A stretch of DNA of 43,886 nt from Hyphomicrobiales bacterium. GTDB taxonomy: Bacteria > Pseudomonadota > Alphaproteobacteria > Rhizobiales > Rhizobiaceae. The notes beneath the pieces were generated by a model that was given only the letters and a program-made list of their open reading frames with translations, was not told the origin of the DNA and did no database searches. This document shows, in pieces, positions 15,325-23,177 of this stretch. Numbering within the stretch: the first letter of the stretch is position 1; every line of letters starts with the position of its first letter. The stretch covers positions 174,381 through 218,266 of the forward strand of contig UBQX01000018.1 in assembly GCA_900467685.1 (NCBI GenBank), given 5' to 3'. Position numbers and translations under genes: made by a program.

Positions 15325-16728
15325 ATGGCCATCGCGATCAGGGTCCGGGGTCTGGCGCGCTCCATTCGCGAAAGCCTCTACGCGCAGCTGCTGGTCTGGG
15401 TTCTCTTCACGCTGCTCGGGGCGCTGGCGCTGAACCTCTATTTCAGCATGCGCCAGGCGGTGCAGATCTCAAGCATCGTCACCGACAACACACTGATGGG
15501 CTCGGCCCGGATGATCGCCGAGGCGGTGCGCACCGACGAACGCGGCAATGTCACGGTCGAAATACCGCCTGCGGCACTCGAAAACTTCGCCAACGGTTAC
15601 GGCGACCGCGTCTATTACAGCGTGCGAACGGCCTGGGGCACTGTGATCGCCGGATATGGCGAACTCGAAGCCCCGCCCCTTCCGGGACAGGGCAGCACGA
15701 TGCGCTTCCGTCACGAGGAGGTGCGGGCGCTCGCCATCGAGCATCCCGTGATCGGTCTGGAAAAGGACGGGACAATCAATGTCACGGTCGCGGTGACACT
15801 GAATGGCGAAAGCGATCTGACGCGCCGGCTCTGGATGTCCGATTTCCTCAATCAGTTTGTCCTCGTCGTCCTTGCCGGGATCGTCACGCTTCTGGGGCTG
15901 CGGCGCGGTCTCGGGCCTCTGATGCGCCTGCGCGAGGCGGTCATTGCCAGCCGGCGCGAGCGGCTGGAGCCCTTCGATCCGGCCAGCGTCCAGACGGAGC
16001 TGCGCCCGCTGGTGCAGGCGCTCAACGACTATATGGCGCGCGTCCAGCGGCAGATGGCCTCGCAGCGCCGCTTCGTCGCCAATGCCGCGCACCAGCTGCG
16101 CACGCCGCTGACACTTCTCGCCACGCAGGCAAGCGTTGCCGCCCGCGAAGCCGATGAGCAGCGCCGCCGCGATGCGCTGAATGCGCTCACCCGCTCGACC
16201 CGCCAGGCGTCACGTCTAGCTGAACAGTTGTTGACGCTGACCCGTGCCGAACCCGGAAGCCGCACACCGCGCGCCGAACGCATCGACATGGCGCAGGTTG
16301 CCCGTCTCGTGCTGGAGGCTCAGGCCGAAGACGCCCTCAAACGCAACATCGATCTTGGCCTCGAGGCCGAAGGTGAGGCTCCGGTCGTGGGCGACGGCAC
16401 GATGCTGCGCGAAATGGTCGTCAACCTCGTCGACAACGCCCTGCACTACACGCCGTCCGGCGGCGAGGTGACGGTATGCGTGGTCCGTGAGGAGGGTTCG
16501 GTTGTTCTCACCGTTGACGACAACGGCCCCGGCATTCCGGAAGAGGAACGCGAGCAAGTCTTTGAGCGGTTCTATCGCATCATGGGCACGCAGGCCGAGG
16601 GCAGCGGGCTGGGACTGGCGATCGTGCGGGAGGTGGTTGAAGGGGCAGGAGGGACGGTTTCCCTTGGCACGTCAAAGGCGGGCGGGCTTTCGGTGAGCGT
16701 GACGCTGCCGATGTCTCCGGCTGCGTGA
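15325..16728 (+). CDS. Membrane sensor histidine kinase, TctE/QseC-like
   Basis: A 467-residue inner-membrane kinase. Membrane helices lie at about residues 20-42 and 175-193. The periplasmic sensor between them (about 43-172) looks like the 2CSK_N domain of tricarboxylate sensors such as TctE. The dimerisation/phosphoacceptor helix has H256 in AAHQLRTPL. The ATPase follows with NLVDNALHYTP (N box), DDNGPGIP (G1), FERFYR (F box) and GSGLGLAIV (G2). A linker (GPLMRLREAV) replaces a full HAMP. TctE-type sensors usually sit by TctABC transporters, but none is here. It phosphorylates the regulator at 14657. Confidence 0.93.
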   Translation: MAIAIRVRGLARSIRESLYAQLLVWVLFTLLGALALNLYFSMRQAVQISSIVTDNTLMGSARMIAEAVRTDERGNVTVEIPPAALENFANGYGDRVYYSVRTAWGTVIAGYGELEAPPLPGQGSTMRFRHEEVRALAIEHPVIGLEKDGTINVTVAVTLNGESDLTRRLWMSDFLNQFVLVVLAGIVTLLGLRRGLGPLMRLREAVIASRRERLEPFDPASVQTELRPLVQALNDYMARVQRQMASQRRFVANAAHQLRTPLTLLATQASVAAREADEQRRRDALNALTRSTRQASRLAEQLLTLTRAEPGSRTPRAERIDMAQVARLVLEAQAEDALKRNIDLGLEAEGEAPVVGDGTMLREMVVNLVDNALHYTPSGGEVTVCVVREEGSVVLTVDDNGPGIPEEEREQVFERFYRIMGTQAEGSGLGLAIVREVVEGAGGTVSLGTSKAGGLSVSVTLPMSPAA

Positions 16729-16755
16729 TGAGGACCTATGCCAAGAACCGCGTTT

Positions 16756-16887
16756 CTATAAGTCCCAAGGATTCACCAGCGTCGCGCCGGTATCTTCGAA
16801 ATCCCTCACATTGCGGGTGACGAGGATCGGGTCGTGAACGATCGCGGTCGCGGCAATCAGACCATCTATTCCAGCCCGCAAGCTTGG
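16756..16887 (-). pseudogene. 3' fragment of a VapC-type PIN-domain toxin gene
   Basis: Read on the minus strand, this piece encodes about 43 codons ending in a stop: IDGLIAATAIVHDPI, then LVTRNVRDFEDTG and LVNPW. These are the conserved last third of VapC/FitB toxins (DGLIAATA helix and TRNVRDF strand). The N-terminal two thirds, including the first PIN-domain aspartates, and any antitoxin are absent. At its 5' side the sequence runs directly into the terminator of the neighbouring ABC operon. It is a dead toxin-antitoxin remnant, marking an old rearrangement junction. Confidence 0.75.
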
Positions 16888-16891
16888 AAAC

Positions 16892-16918
16892 AAAAAAGGG
16901 GCCGGAAATCGGCCCCTT
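16892..16918 (-). terminator. Rho-independent terminator of the sulfonate-type ABC operon
   Basis: On the minus strand a 7-bp GC stem (GGGGCCG / CGGCCCC) with a 5-nt loop is followed by TTTTTTG. It lies 21 bp after the permease stop at 16940. It is the clearest intrinsic terminator in the window. Confidence 0.9.
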
Positions 16919-16939
16919 GTTCTCCCGCGAGCATCCGCC

Positions 16940-17818
16940 TCAATGCGTGTCCAAACTTTGCTGCGGCCGCCATTTGGCCAAACGGTTCTCGACCAGTGTC
17001 ATCAGATATTCCGCAACCAGCGTGACAACCATGACAAGCACGATGGCAGCGAACATGCCGGCGGCATCGAACGTGCCCTTGGCGATTGAGATCAGCTGGC
17101 CGATGCCGTAGCGGGCGCCGACGAATTCGCCAACGATGGCGCCGATGATGGCGAAGCTGAAGGAGACGTGGAGGCTGGCGAAGATCCAGCTCATGGCGGA
17201 GGGAATGATCACCTCGCGTGTCACCTTCCAGTCGGACGCCCCGAGGATGCGGGCGTTGGCAATCATGTCGCGGTCGGCTTCCCGTACACCCTGGAAGGCG
17301 TTCGCAAAGACCACGAAGAAGACCATGATGAAGGCGAGCGCCACCTTGGAGGCAAGGCCGAGGCCCATGATCATGATGAAGATCGGCGCGAGAACGACGC
17401 GCGGAATCGAGTTGATCGCCTTGATATAGACGGAGAGGATGTCGGAGAGCAGCTTGTTCTGGCCGAGCCCGACGCCCACCACGATGCCGGCGATCGAACC
17501 CGTGAAGAAGCCGATCAGTGCCTCTTCCATCGTCACGCCGAGATTGTACCAGAGCGAACCTTCCGTTGTGCCCTCCGTCGCCCATTCATAGAGGCGCGAA
17601 CCGATGGCAGAGGGGCTGGCATAGAAGAAGGGGTCAATGAAGCCCGTGCGGGCTCCGATCTCCCAGATGGCGACGATCGCCACCAGAATCGTGACCTGCC
17701 AGAAGAGCACGGTGCGCTTGCGCGCGGCGATGGCCTTGAGCGCCGCGGCTTCGATTTCCTTGTCGGACGTGCCGGGGCGGAAGAGCGTGCTGACGCTGTC
17801 CATAGTTGTGTCGGTCAT
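16940..17818 (-). CDS. ABC importer permease (SsuC/TauC/NrtB-like)
   Basis: A 292-residue inner-membrane permease of the nitrate/sulfonate/bicarbonate or pyrimidine-precursor group. A cytoplasmic N-terminus of about 38 residues precedes TM1 (VTILVAIVAIWEIGA). The EAA loop is GVREADRDMIANARILGASDWKVTREVIIP (about 188-217). NSIPRVVLAPIFIMIMGLG (about 136-154) is the characteristic SsuC-type segment. It lies 16 bp after the ATPase gene and is the last gene before a strong terminator. Length and topology are normal. Confidence 0.93.
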   Translation of the reverse strand: MTDTTMDSVSTLFRPGTSDKEIEAAALKAIAARKRTVLFWQVTILVAIVAIWEIGARTGFIDPFFYASPSAIGSRLYEWATEGTTEGSLWYNLGVTMEEALIGFFTGSIAGIVVGVGLGQNKLLSDILSVYIKAINSIPRVVLAPIFIMIMGLGLASKVALAFIMVFFVVFANAFQGVREADRDMIANARILGASDWKVTREVIIPSAMSWIFASLHVSFSFAIIGAIVGEFVGARYGIGQLISIAKGTFDAAGMFAAIVLVMVVTLVAEYLMTLVENRLAKWRPQQSLDTH

Positions 17819-17834
17819 GACTTGTCTCTTTCTC

Positions 17835-18662
17835 TCAGGCTGCTTCGCTGGCGCGGCGGTAGCTGGTTTCGACTTCCTGGCGCAGGTCTTCCCAGATCGT
17901 CTTGCAGTAGTCGATGAAGCCCTGCTCGTAGCGAATTTCGGAGACGACGCGCGGGCGGGGCAGGTCGATCGTGTAGACGGATTTGACGGTCGCGGGGCCG
18001 GCGGTCAGAACGTAGACCTTGTCGGCGAGTGCGACCGCTTCTTCCAGATCGTGCGTCACGAAGACGACGGAAGCCTGCCGCTCGGCCCAGAGCTTCAAGA
18101 GTTCCTCATGCATCACCGTGCGGGTCTGCACGTCAAGCGCCGAGAAGGGCTCGTCCATCAGCAGGATTTCCGGCTCGTTGATGAAGGTCTGCGCCAGCGA
18201 GACGCGCTTGCGCATGCCGCCGGAGAGCTGGTGCGGATAGTGATGGAGGAACTTGGAGAGGCCGACGCGGGCGAGCCAGTCCTTGGCCATCTTCTCCGCC
18301 TCCGCTTTTGTGCGGCCGCGGAAGAGGGGGCCTGCCATGACGTTCTCGATCACGTTCTTCCAAGGGAAGAGTGCATCCTTCTGGAAGGCGAAGCCGACGC
18401 GCGGATCGATGCCGTTGACCGGCGCTCCCATCAGGCGGACCTCTCCGGCGGAGGGCTTGGCAAGGCCGGTGACGAGGTTGAGCGTCGTCGACTTGCCGCA
18501 GCCGGTCGGGCCGACGACGGCGACGAATTCGCCGCGTTCCACAGTCATGTTGAAATCGCGGATCGCGGTCAGCGACTTGCCGGTCGGGGAAACGAAGCGG
18601 CGGGTGATGTTGATCAGTTCGATAGCCGGCGCTGGGGCTGGAGCTGTCTGTCGATCGGACAT
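17835..18662 (-). CDS. ABC importer ATP-binding protein (SsuB/TauB/NrtD-like)
   Basis: A 275-residue ATPase subunit. It has Walker A (GPTGCGKST, about residues 53-61), Q-loop ([14 protein letters not shown]), signature LSGGMRKR, Walker [13 protein letters not shown] and switch histidine in [10 protein letters not shown]. The [11 protein letters not shown] and [11 protein letters not shown] segments are typical of sulfonate/nitrate-type importers. It begins with a proline/alanine-rich stretch of about 15 residues. It sits between the solute-binding protein and permease genes on the same strand. The substrate is not shown by this subunit. Confidence 0.93.
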   Translation of the reverse strand: MSDRQTAPAPAPAIELINITRRFVSPTGKSLTAIRDFNMTVERGEFVAVVGPTGCGKSTTLNLVTGLAKPSAGEVRLMGAPVNGIDPRVGFAFQKDALFPWKNVIENVMAGPLFRGRTKAEAEKMAKDWLARVGLSKFLHHYPHQLSGGMRKRVSLAQTFINEPEILLMDEPFSALDVQTRTVMHEELLKLWAERQASVVFVTHDLEEAVALADKVYVLTAGPATVKSVYTIDLPRPRVVSEIRYEQGFIDYCKTIWEDLRQEVETSYRRASEAA

Positions 18663-18711
18663 GGGTCATCCTTTCCGCGCCGATCCGGCGCAGGCGAAAA
18701 GCGTTGGGGTG

Positions 18712-18735
18712 ACCCCTGCCTTTTCAGGCAGGGGT
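18712..18735 (-). terminator. Perfect 9-bp intercistronic hairpin after a binding-protein gene
   Basis: ACCCCTGCC and GGCAGGGGT with a 6-nt loop lie 13 bp downstream of the binding-protein stop and before the ATPase gene. There is no T-run on the minus strand, so it is more likely an mRNA-stabilising or attenuating element than a full terminator. Confidence 0.5.
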
Positions 18736-18748
18736 GTAAGGTGGGGTG

Positions 18749-19762
18749 TTACTTCGCGGCCTTCACGAATTCGGTCGTGTAGGTTTTGGCAAGATCGATC
18801 TGCTTGCCCTGGACGTTCTTGGAGAAGGCCGAGAGCACGGCGAGAACCGTCTTCGGTCCGTCTTCCGGCATCACGCCATCGGGCGTGAACATACCCTTGC
18901 CGGCGTCGAGAGCTGCAATGTAGCCCTCCTTGTCGCCGACATAGAAGTCCTTGGGCATCTTCTCGGCGATTTCGGCCGCCGAATGCGTGTTGATGAATTT
19001 CAGCGTCTTCACGAAGGCGTTGGCAAGCTTCTGCACCTCGTCCTTGTGCTTCTCGACCCAGCTGGTTTCCATATAGAGCGAGGCTGCCGGATAGGTGCCG
19101 CCAAGTGCTGCGCGCGCGCCATCGACGGTGCGCATGTCAACGAGAACGCGGGCCTCGTTGGTCTTGAGCAGGCGCGAAATCGTCGGCTCGGTGGTCATGC
19201 CGGCCTGGATCTTGTCCTGCTGCATGGCGGCGATGAAAGTGCCGCCGGCACCAACCGGAACCGAGACCGTGTCGCCGGCCTTGAGCCCCGCCTTGGACGC
19301 CATGTAGAGTGTCAGGAAGTTGGTCGAGGAGCCCAGGCCCGTCACTCCGAGGTTCTTGCCCTTCAGATCGGCAAAGCCCTTGATATCCGGATGCTTGTTC
19401 GAGACAAGCTCGACTTCGCCCGGCGCCTGGCTGAACTGCACGACGGATTCGACGAACTTGCCCTTGGCCTGCAGATCGACGCAATGGTCGTAAAAGCCGA
19501 CAACACCCTGAACCGCGCCGGCCAGAAGCTGGTTTTCGGCATCCACGCCGGCCGCTTCGTTCAATAGCTCGACATCGAGACCTTCGTCCTTGAAGTAGCC
19601 GAGACCTTCGGCAAGCTTGGCCGGCAGATAGATCTGCTTTTCATAGCCGCCCACCATGATGGTGATCTTGTCGGCTGCGCTTGCCAGCGACGTGGCGGCA
19701 AGCAGCGACAGAACGGTGAGCGTGGAGCCCGCAATCGCGCGCACGGCCTTGACGTGAAACAT
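18749..19762 (-). CDS. ABC importer solute-binding protein, SsuA/THI5 (NMT1) type
   Basis: A 337-residue periplasmic binding protein with a Sec signal peptide (hydrophobic TVLSLLAATSLAS, likely cleavage after ASA near residue 28). The NMT1-like fold starts with KITIMVGGYEKQIYLPAKLAEGLGYF. The LKGKNLGVTGLGSSTNFL segment (about 150-167) lies where this family binds its ligand's anionic or planar group. I chose ATG 19762 because GGGAGGA lies 7-8 nt before it. Ligands in the family include sulfonates, nitrate, riboflavin, pyrimidines and aromatic acids. A position downstream of a demethylase-like oxidoreductase suggests a methylated amine or betaine, but that is speculation. Confidence 0.92.
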   Translation of the reverse strand: MFHVKAVRAIAGSTLTVLSLLAATSLASAADKITIMVGGYEKQIYLPAKLAEGLGYFKDEGLDVELLNEAAGVDAENQLLAGAVQGVVGFYDHCVDLQAKGKFVESVVQFSQAPGEVELVSNKHPDIKGFADLKGKNLGVTGLGSSTNFLTLYMASKAGLKAGDTVSVPVGAGGTFIAAMQQDKIQAGMTTEPTISRLLKTNEARVLVDMRTVDGARAALGGTYPAASLYMETSWVEKHKDEVQKLANAFVKTLKFINTHSAAEIAEKMPKDFYVGDKEGYIAALDAGKGMFTPDGVMPEDGPKTVLAVLSAFSKNVQGKQIDLAKTYTTEFVKAAK

Positions 19763-19891
19763 CCTGAAATCCTCCCTGTTGATGATGCCAGGCGATCCTT
19801 GCGATCGCCATCTCCTCGGCATGGGCCAAGTCTTAACAGGCCAAGCTTTCAGTCAGCTTTCAATTGTTTTCGCCATCGACAGTCCGGTATC

Positions 19892-19911
19892 CCGGCCTTC
19901 CTGAAGGCCGG
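19892..19911 (-). terminator. 9-bp inverted repeat between oxidoreductase and ABC genes
   Basis: CCGGCCTTC and GAAGGCCGG are separated by 2 nt in the 203-bp gap 19763-19965. Without a T-run it is at best a weak terminator; it could also be a regulator site for the downstream ABC operon. Nothing else is seen in the gap. Confidence 0.35.
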
Positions 19912-19965
19912 CCGCGCCGGCCACGCCGATTTCGATCGGCGGCGCCAGGACCGCAAACTCAGGGA

Positions 19966-22002
19966 TCAAACGTCCTTCATCAGTCGCAAGGCGTCGTAGA
20001 TGGCGGCATGGGTGTTGCGCGCCGCGACCGCGTCGCCGATGCGATAAAGCTGGTAGCGGCCGGCTTCGTTGCGGGTAACCGTCTGCGGCCTCCCGTCGAT
20101 CAGTTCCTCGTAATTGACCTCTCCGAGATTGGTCGAATGCGGCTTCAGCTCGAAATAGAGATCGTCGAGCGGCAGCGTTCCGTTGTTGACGACGATCTGG
20201 TCGACCAGGCGTTGCTGTTCAACACCGCCGTAATCGCTGCCGACCTTCGCGATCAGCTGGTTGCCCTGCTTCTCGGCAGATTCGAGGCGATAGGTGACGG
20301 TGAAGGTGGCGTTCTGCTTTTGCAGCGAGCGCATATAGGGCACGAGGTTCATCGCCATGACTTCCGGCGAGAAGGAGCGGTCCGGCGTCATGATCTCGAC
20401 CTTGCCGCCCGCACCTGCAATGATTTCTGCGGCCTGAAGAGCGGCATGGTCGCCCGCTTCGTCATAAATGAGCACATTGCTGCCCGGCTTCACATCGCCG
20501 GAAATGATGTCCCAGGCAGAGAGCACGAGATCGTTGCCGGCTTTCAGAACCTGCGTGTCCGGCAGGCCGCCGGTGGCGATGATGACGACATCGGGGTTTT
20601 TCGCCTCGACAGTGTCCGCCTCGGCCCAGGTGTTGAAGCGGAATGTCACGCCAAGTTTTTCGCACTGACCCATGCGCCAGTCGATGATGCTCATCATCTC
20701 CTTGCGCCGCGGGCTCTGCGCGGTGAGGCGGATCTGGCCGCCGGGATGGCCGGCCGCCTCGAAGACCACGACGTCATGGCCGCGCGTGCCTGCCACGCGG
20801 GCCGCTTCGAGCCCGGCGGGACCTGCGCCGACAATAACGACTTTCTTCCGCGTCCCGGCCTTCGGGATCGCATGCGGCATGGTTTCCTCGCGCCCCGTTG
20901 CGGCATTGTGAATGCAGAAGGCGAGTCCGCCCTGATAGATGCGGTCGAGACAGTAATTGGCGCCGACACAGGGGCGGATATCGTCTTCACGCTTTTCCAT
21001 GATCTTGCGGACGATATGCGGGTCGGTCATGTGCGCGCGCGTCATGCCGATCATGTCCACCTTGCCCGACGCGATGGCGTGGCGGGCGGTGGCGACATCG
21101 GGAACGCGGGCGGCGTGGAAGGTCGGAAAATTGGTCGCGGCGCGGATTTCGCCGGCAAAATCGAGATGGGCGGCACTCGGCATGCCCTGAATCGGGATCA
21201 CGTCGGTCAGGCCGGGGTCGGTGTCGATATGACCGCGAATGACGTTCAGATAGTCGATCAGGCCGCTGTCCTTGAGGCGCTGTGAAATCTCCATGCCGAT
21301 GGACTTGTCGGTGCCGCCGGGCAGGCTTTCATCCGCCGTATAGCGGACGCCGAGGATGAAGTCGTCGCCGACGCGCTTGCGCATGGCGGCAAAGACCTCG
21401 AGACAGAAACGCAGACGGTTGTCGAGCGAGCCGCCATAGGGGCCGTCGAGTTCGTTGGTGAGTGGCGAGGTAAACTGGTCGATCAGGTGGCCATAGGCTT
21501 CAAGTTCGACGCCGTCCATGCCGCCGGCCTTCATGCGCTCGGCCGCATCGGCGAAGTCCTTGATGATGCGCTCGATATCCCAGTCCTCGATCTTCTTGGC
21601 GGACGCCCGGTGGGCCGGCTCGCGGCGGTGGGAGGGGGCCACGACCGGCAGCCAGTCGCCCTTGTCCCAGCGCGTGCGGCGGCCCAGATGCGTCAGCTGG
21701 ATCATGATCGCCGCGCCCTGTTCATGCACGGCGTCCGTCATCTCCCGCACCCACGGCACGATCTCGTCCTTGTAGGCGAGGAGATTGTTGAAGACCGGGG
21801 GGCTGTCCTTGGACACGGCCGCCGAACCCGCCGTCATCGTCAGGGCGACACCACCTTTGGCGCGCTCGACCGTATAGGCCCGATAGCGTCCCTTGGGCAT
21901 GCCGTCTTCCGGATAGGCCGGCTCGTGCGACGTCACGATGATGCGATTGCGGAGCGTCAGGTGCTTGAGTTTGTAGGGCTGAAGAAGGGGATCGTTCGAC
22001 AT
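19966..22002 (-). CDS. FMN/Fe-S/FAD oxidoreductase of the TMADH/2,4-dienoyl-CoA reductase family (DgcA or N-methylproline demethylase-like)
   Basis: A 678-residue enzyme. An Old-Yellow-Enzyme-type FMN barrel (about 1-335) has IQLTHLGRR and the AYGHLIDQF active-site region. A cysteine cluster (about 345-363) and a Rossmann FAD/NADH module starting at VVIVGAGPAGLEA (about 388-400) follow. This is the layout of trimethylamine dehydrogenase, dimethylglycine demethylase DgcA and rhizobial N-methylproline demethylases. C345, C351 and C363 are present, but position 348, cysteine in the canonical CxxCxxC motif, is alanine here (CVGANYC). It probably removes an N-methyl group oxidatively; a dienoyl-CoA reductase role is less likely. 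It diverges from a TetR regulator. Confidence 0.88.
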   Translation of the reverse strand: MSNDPLLQPYKLKHLTLRNRIIVTSHEPAYPEDGMPKGRYRAYTVERAKGGVALTMTAGSAAVSKDSPPVFNNLLAYKDEIVPWVREMTDAVHEQGAAIMIQLTHLGRRTRWDKGDWLPVVAPSHRREPAHRASAKKIEDWDIERIIKDFADAAERMKAGGMDGVELEAYGHLIDQFTSPLTNELDGPYGGSLDNRLRFCLEVFAAMRKRVGDDFILGVRYTADESLPGGTDKSIGMEISQRLKDSGLIDYLNVIRGHIDTDPGLTDVIPIQGMPSAAHLDFAGEIRAATNFPTFHAARVPDVATARHAIASGKVDMIGMTRAHMTDPHIVRKIMEKREDDIRPCVGANYCLDRIYQGGLAFCIHNAATGREETMPHAIPKAGTRKKVVIVGAGPAGLEAARVAGTRGHDVVVFEAAGHPGGQIRLTAQSPRRKEMMSIIDWRMGQCEKLGVTFRFNTWAEADTVEAKNPDVVIIATGGLPDTQVLKAGNDLVLSAWDIISGDVKPGSNVLIYDEAGDHAALQAAEIIAGAGGKVEIMTPDRSFSPEVMAMNLVPYMRSLQKQNATFTVTYRLESAEKQGNQLIAKVGSDYGGVEQQRLVDQIVVNNGTLPLDDLYFELKPHSTNLGEVNYEELIDGRPQTVTRNEAGRYQLYRIGDAVAARNTHAAIYDALRLMKDV

Positions 22003-22062
22003 CGTCGGCTCCGCGAATTGGCGATGGCGTGGAGGCTAGTTGAGAATGTACATAAGTGTCAA

Positions 22063-22090
22063 GAAAGAAAACAGTGATGTGAATTCTTTC
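22063..22090. promoter_or_regulatory. Inverted repeat GAAAGAA-N14-TTCTTTC, candidate TetR operator
   Basis: Seven-bp perfect arms lie in the 144-bp divergent promoter between the oxidoreductase (start 22002) and the TetR gene (start 22147). The position is right for a shared operator, though the spacer is long for TetR. An 8-bp palindrome ATGTACAT is also present nearby. Confidence 0.35.
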
Positions 22091-22146
22091 GACCAGGGCG
22101 CACATTGTTGTTGTGACCCCCTCACGGCTTTGTTAGGCTTTTGATC

Positions 22147-22797
22147 ATGGATCAGAGTGTGAGCGAAAGCGGATGGAGAGGATCGCCGGAAGGCTGGCTG
22201 GATGCGGCTTATGAGGTGTTGCTCGAATCCGGCGTGGATGCGGTCAAGATCCAGCCGCTCGCGGCCAGGCTGAAACTCTCCCGGACGAGTTTCTACTGGT
22301 TCTTCAAGGATCGCGAAGAATTGCTCTCGGCCCTCGTTGCACGATGGCGCGACAAGAATACCGGTTCGCTCATCCGGCAGAGCGAGGCTTATGCGGAAAC
22401 GATCGTCGAGGCGATGCTGAACGTCTTCGATTGTTGGCTGGACAAGTCCCTATTCGACTCGCAGTTCGAATTCGCGGTGAGAAGCTGGGCCATCCAGTCG
22501 CCAGAGGTCGAGGCCGAGGTGAAGGCAGCCGACGAGCAGCGCCTTGAGGCGTTGCAGAAGATGTTCCTGCGATATGGCTATTCCGACAAGTCTGCGGATG
22601 TGCGCTCGCGGACGATGTATCTCGTGCAGATCGGCTATATCTCCATGCAGTCGCGGGAAGATCTGGAAACGAGAATGCCCCGCATCCCCGAATATGTGGA
22701 GATCTATACCGGCCAGACGCCGCAGCAGCGCGAACTGGACCGCTTCTGCGCCCGTCACCGCTACACCCCGCCGCCTCAAGCCCAAGTCGCGAAATGA
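22147..22797 (+). CDS. TetR-family transcriptional regulator
   Basis: A 216-residue regulator. The N-terminal HTH (about residues 12-60) contains GVDAVKIQPLAARLKLSRTSFYWFFKDREELLSALV, where SRTSFYWFFKDR is the recognition helix and following helix. The C-terminal domain (about 70-190) is all-helical and would bind an unknown ligand; RMPRIPEYVEIYTGQTP near the end is an unusual proline-rich stretch. ATG 22147 is preferred over a TTG at 22141; neither has a strong ribosome site. Divergent orientation suggests it controls the oxidoreductase and perhaps the downstream ABC genes. Confidence 0.92.
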   Translation: MDQSVSESGWRGSPEGWLDAAYEVLLESGVDAVKIQPLAARLKLSRTSFYWFFKDREELLSALVARWRDKNTGSLIRQSEAYAETIVEAMLNVFDCWLDKSLFDSQFEFAVRSWAIQSPEVEAEVKAADEQRLEALQKMFLRYGYSDKSADVRSRTMYLVQIGYISMQSREDLETRMPRIPEYVEIYTGQTPQQRELDRFCARHRYTPPPQAQVAK

Positions 22798-23177
22798 TCG
22801 GTTGCATCGGATCATCGGCAGTCTAGGATGCTTTGAAATCCCTGCTGCCTGTGCACTGTTCCTCAATCGCAGGACGACCTGCGCATCCCGAGTGAGGTCT
22901 GAACGCAACGCCCGGAAAATGCCTCGGCTACCGAACCGAGAAACGGCCACACTTCAAAAGCAGCACCTGGTCTAGCGCGTCCAATGGCGCGGCCTTCGTG
23001 CACCCTGAGCTTGGCGCGACCGAAATCCCGCCGGTGGAATTTGCCGGGTTCGTGTCGTCGCTGATTGGCAAGGGAACACCGCCACACAGAATGGCCGCGA
23101 TCGGCATCGCGCAACAAGCGAAGGGTACCATTAGGAGCGCCACGCTCTGCGTCTGTTCGAGGCCGAAGTGCCGGCGG
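22798..23177. other. 380-bp intergenic region with a doubtful small secreted-protein frame
   Basis: Between the convergent tetR and matB genes. On the minus strand 22928-23131 is open for 67 codons and begins MVPFACCAMPIAAILC, which looks like a signal or lipoprotein leader, followed by a serine/threonine-rich stretch. No ribosome site or recognised domain supports it, so I do not call a gene. It may be a degraded remnant. No clear terminator was found. Confidence 0.35.
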
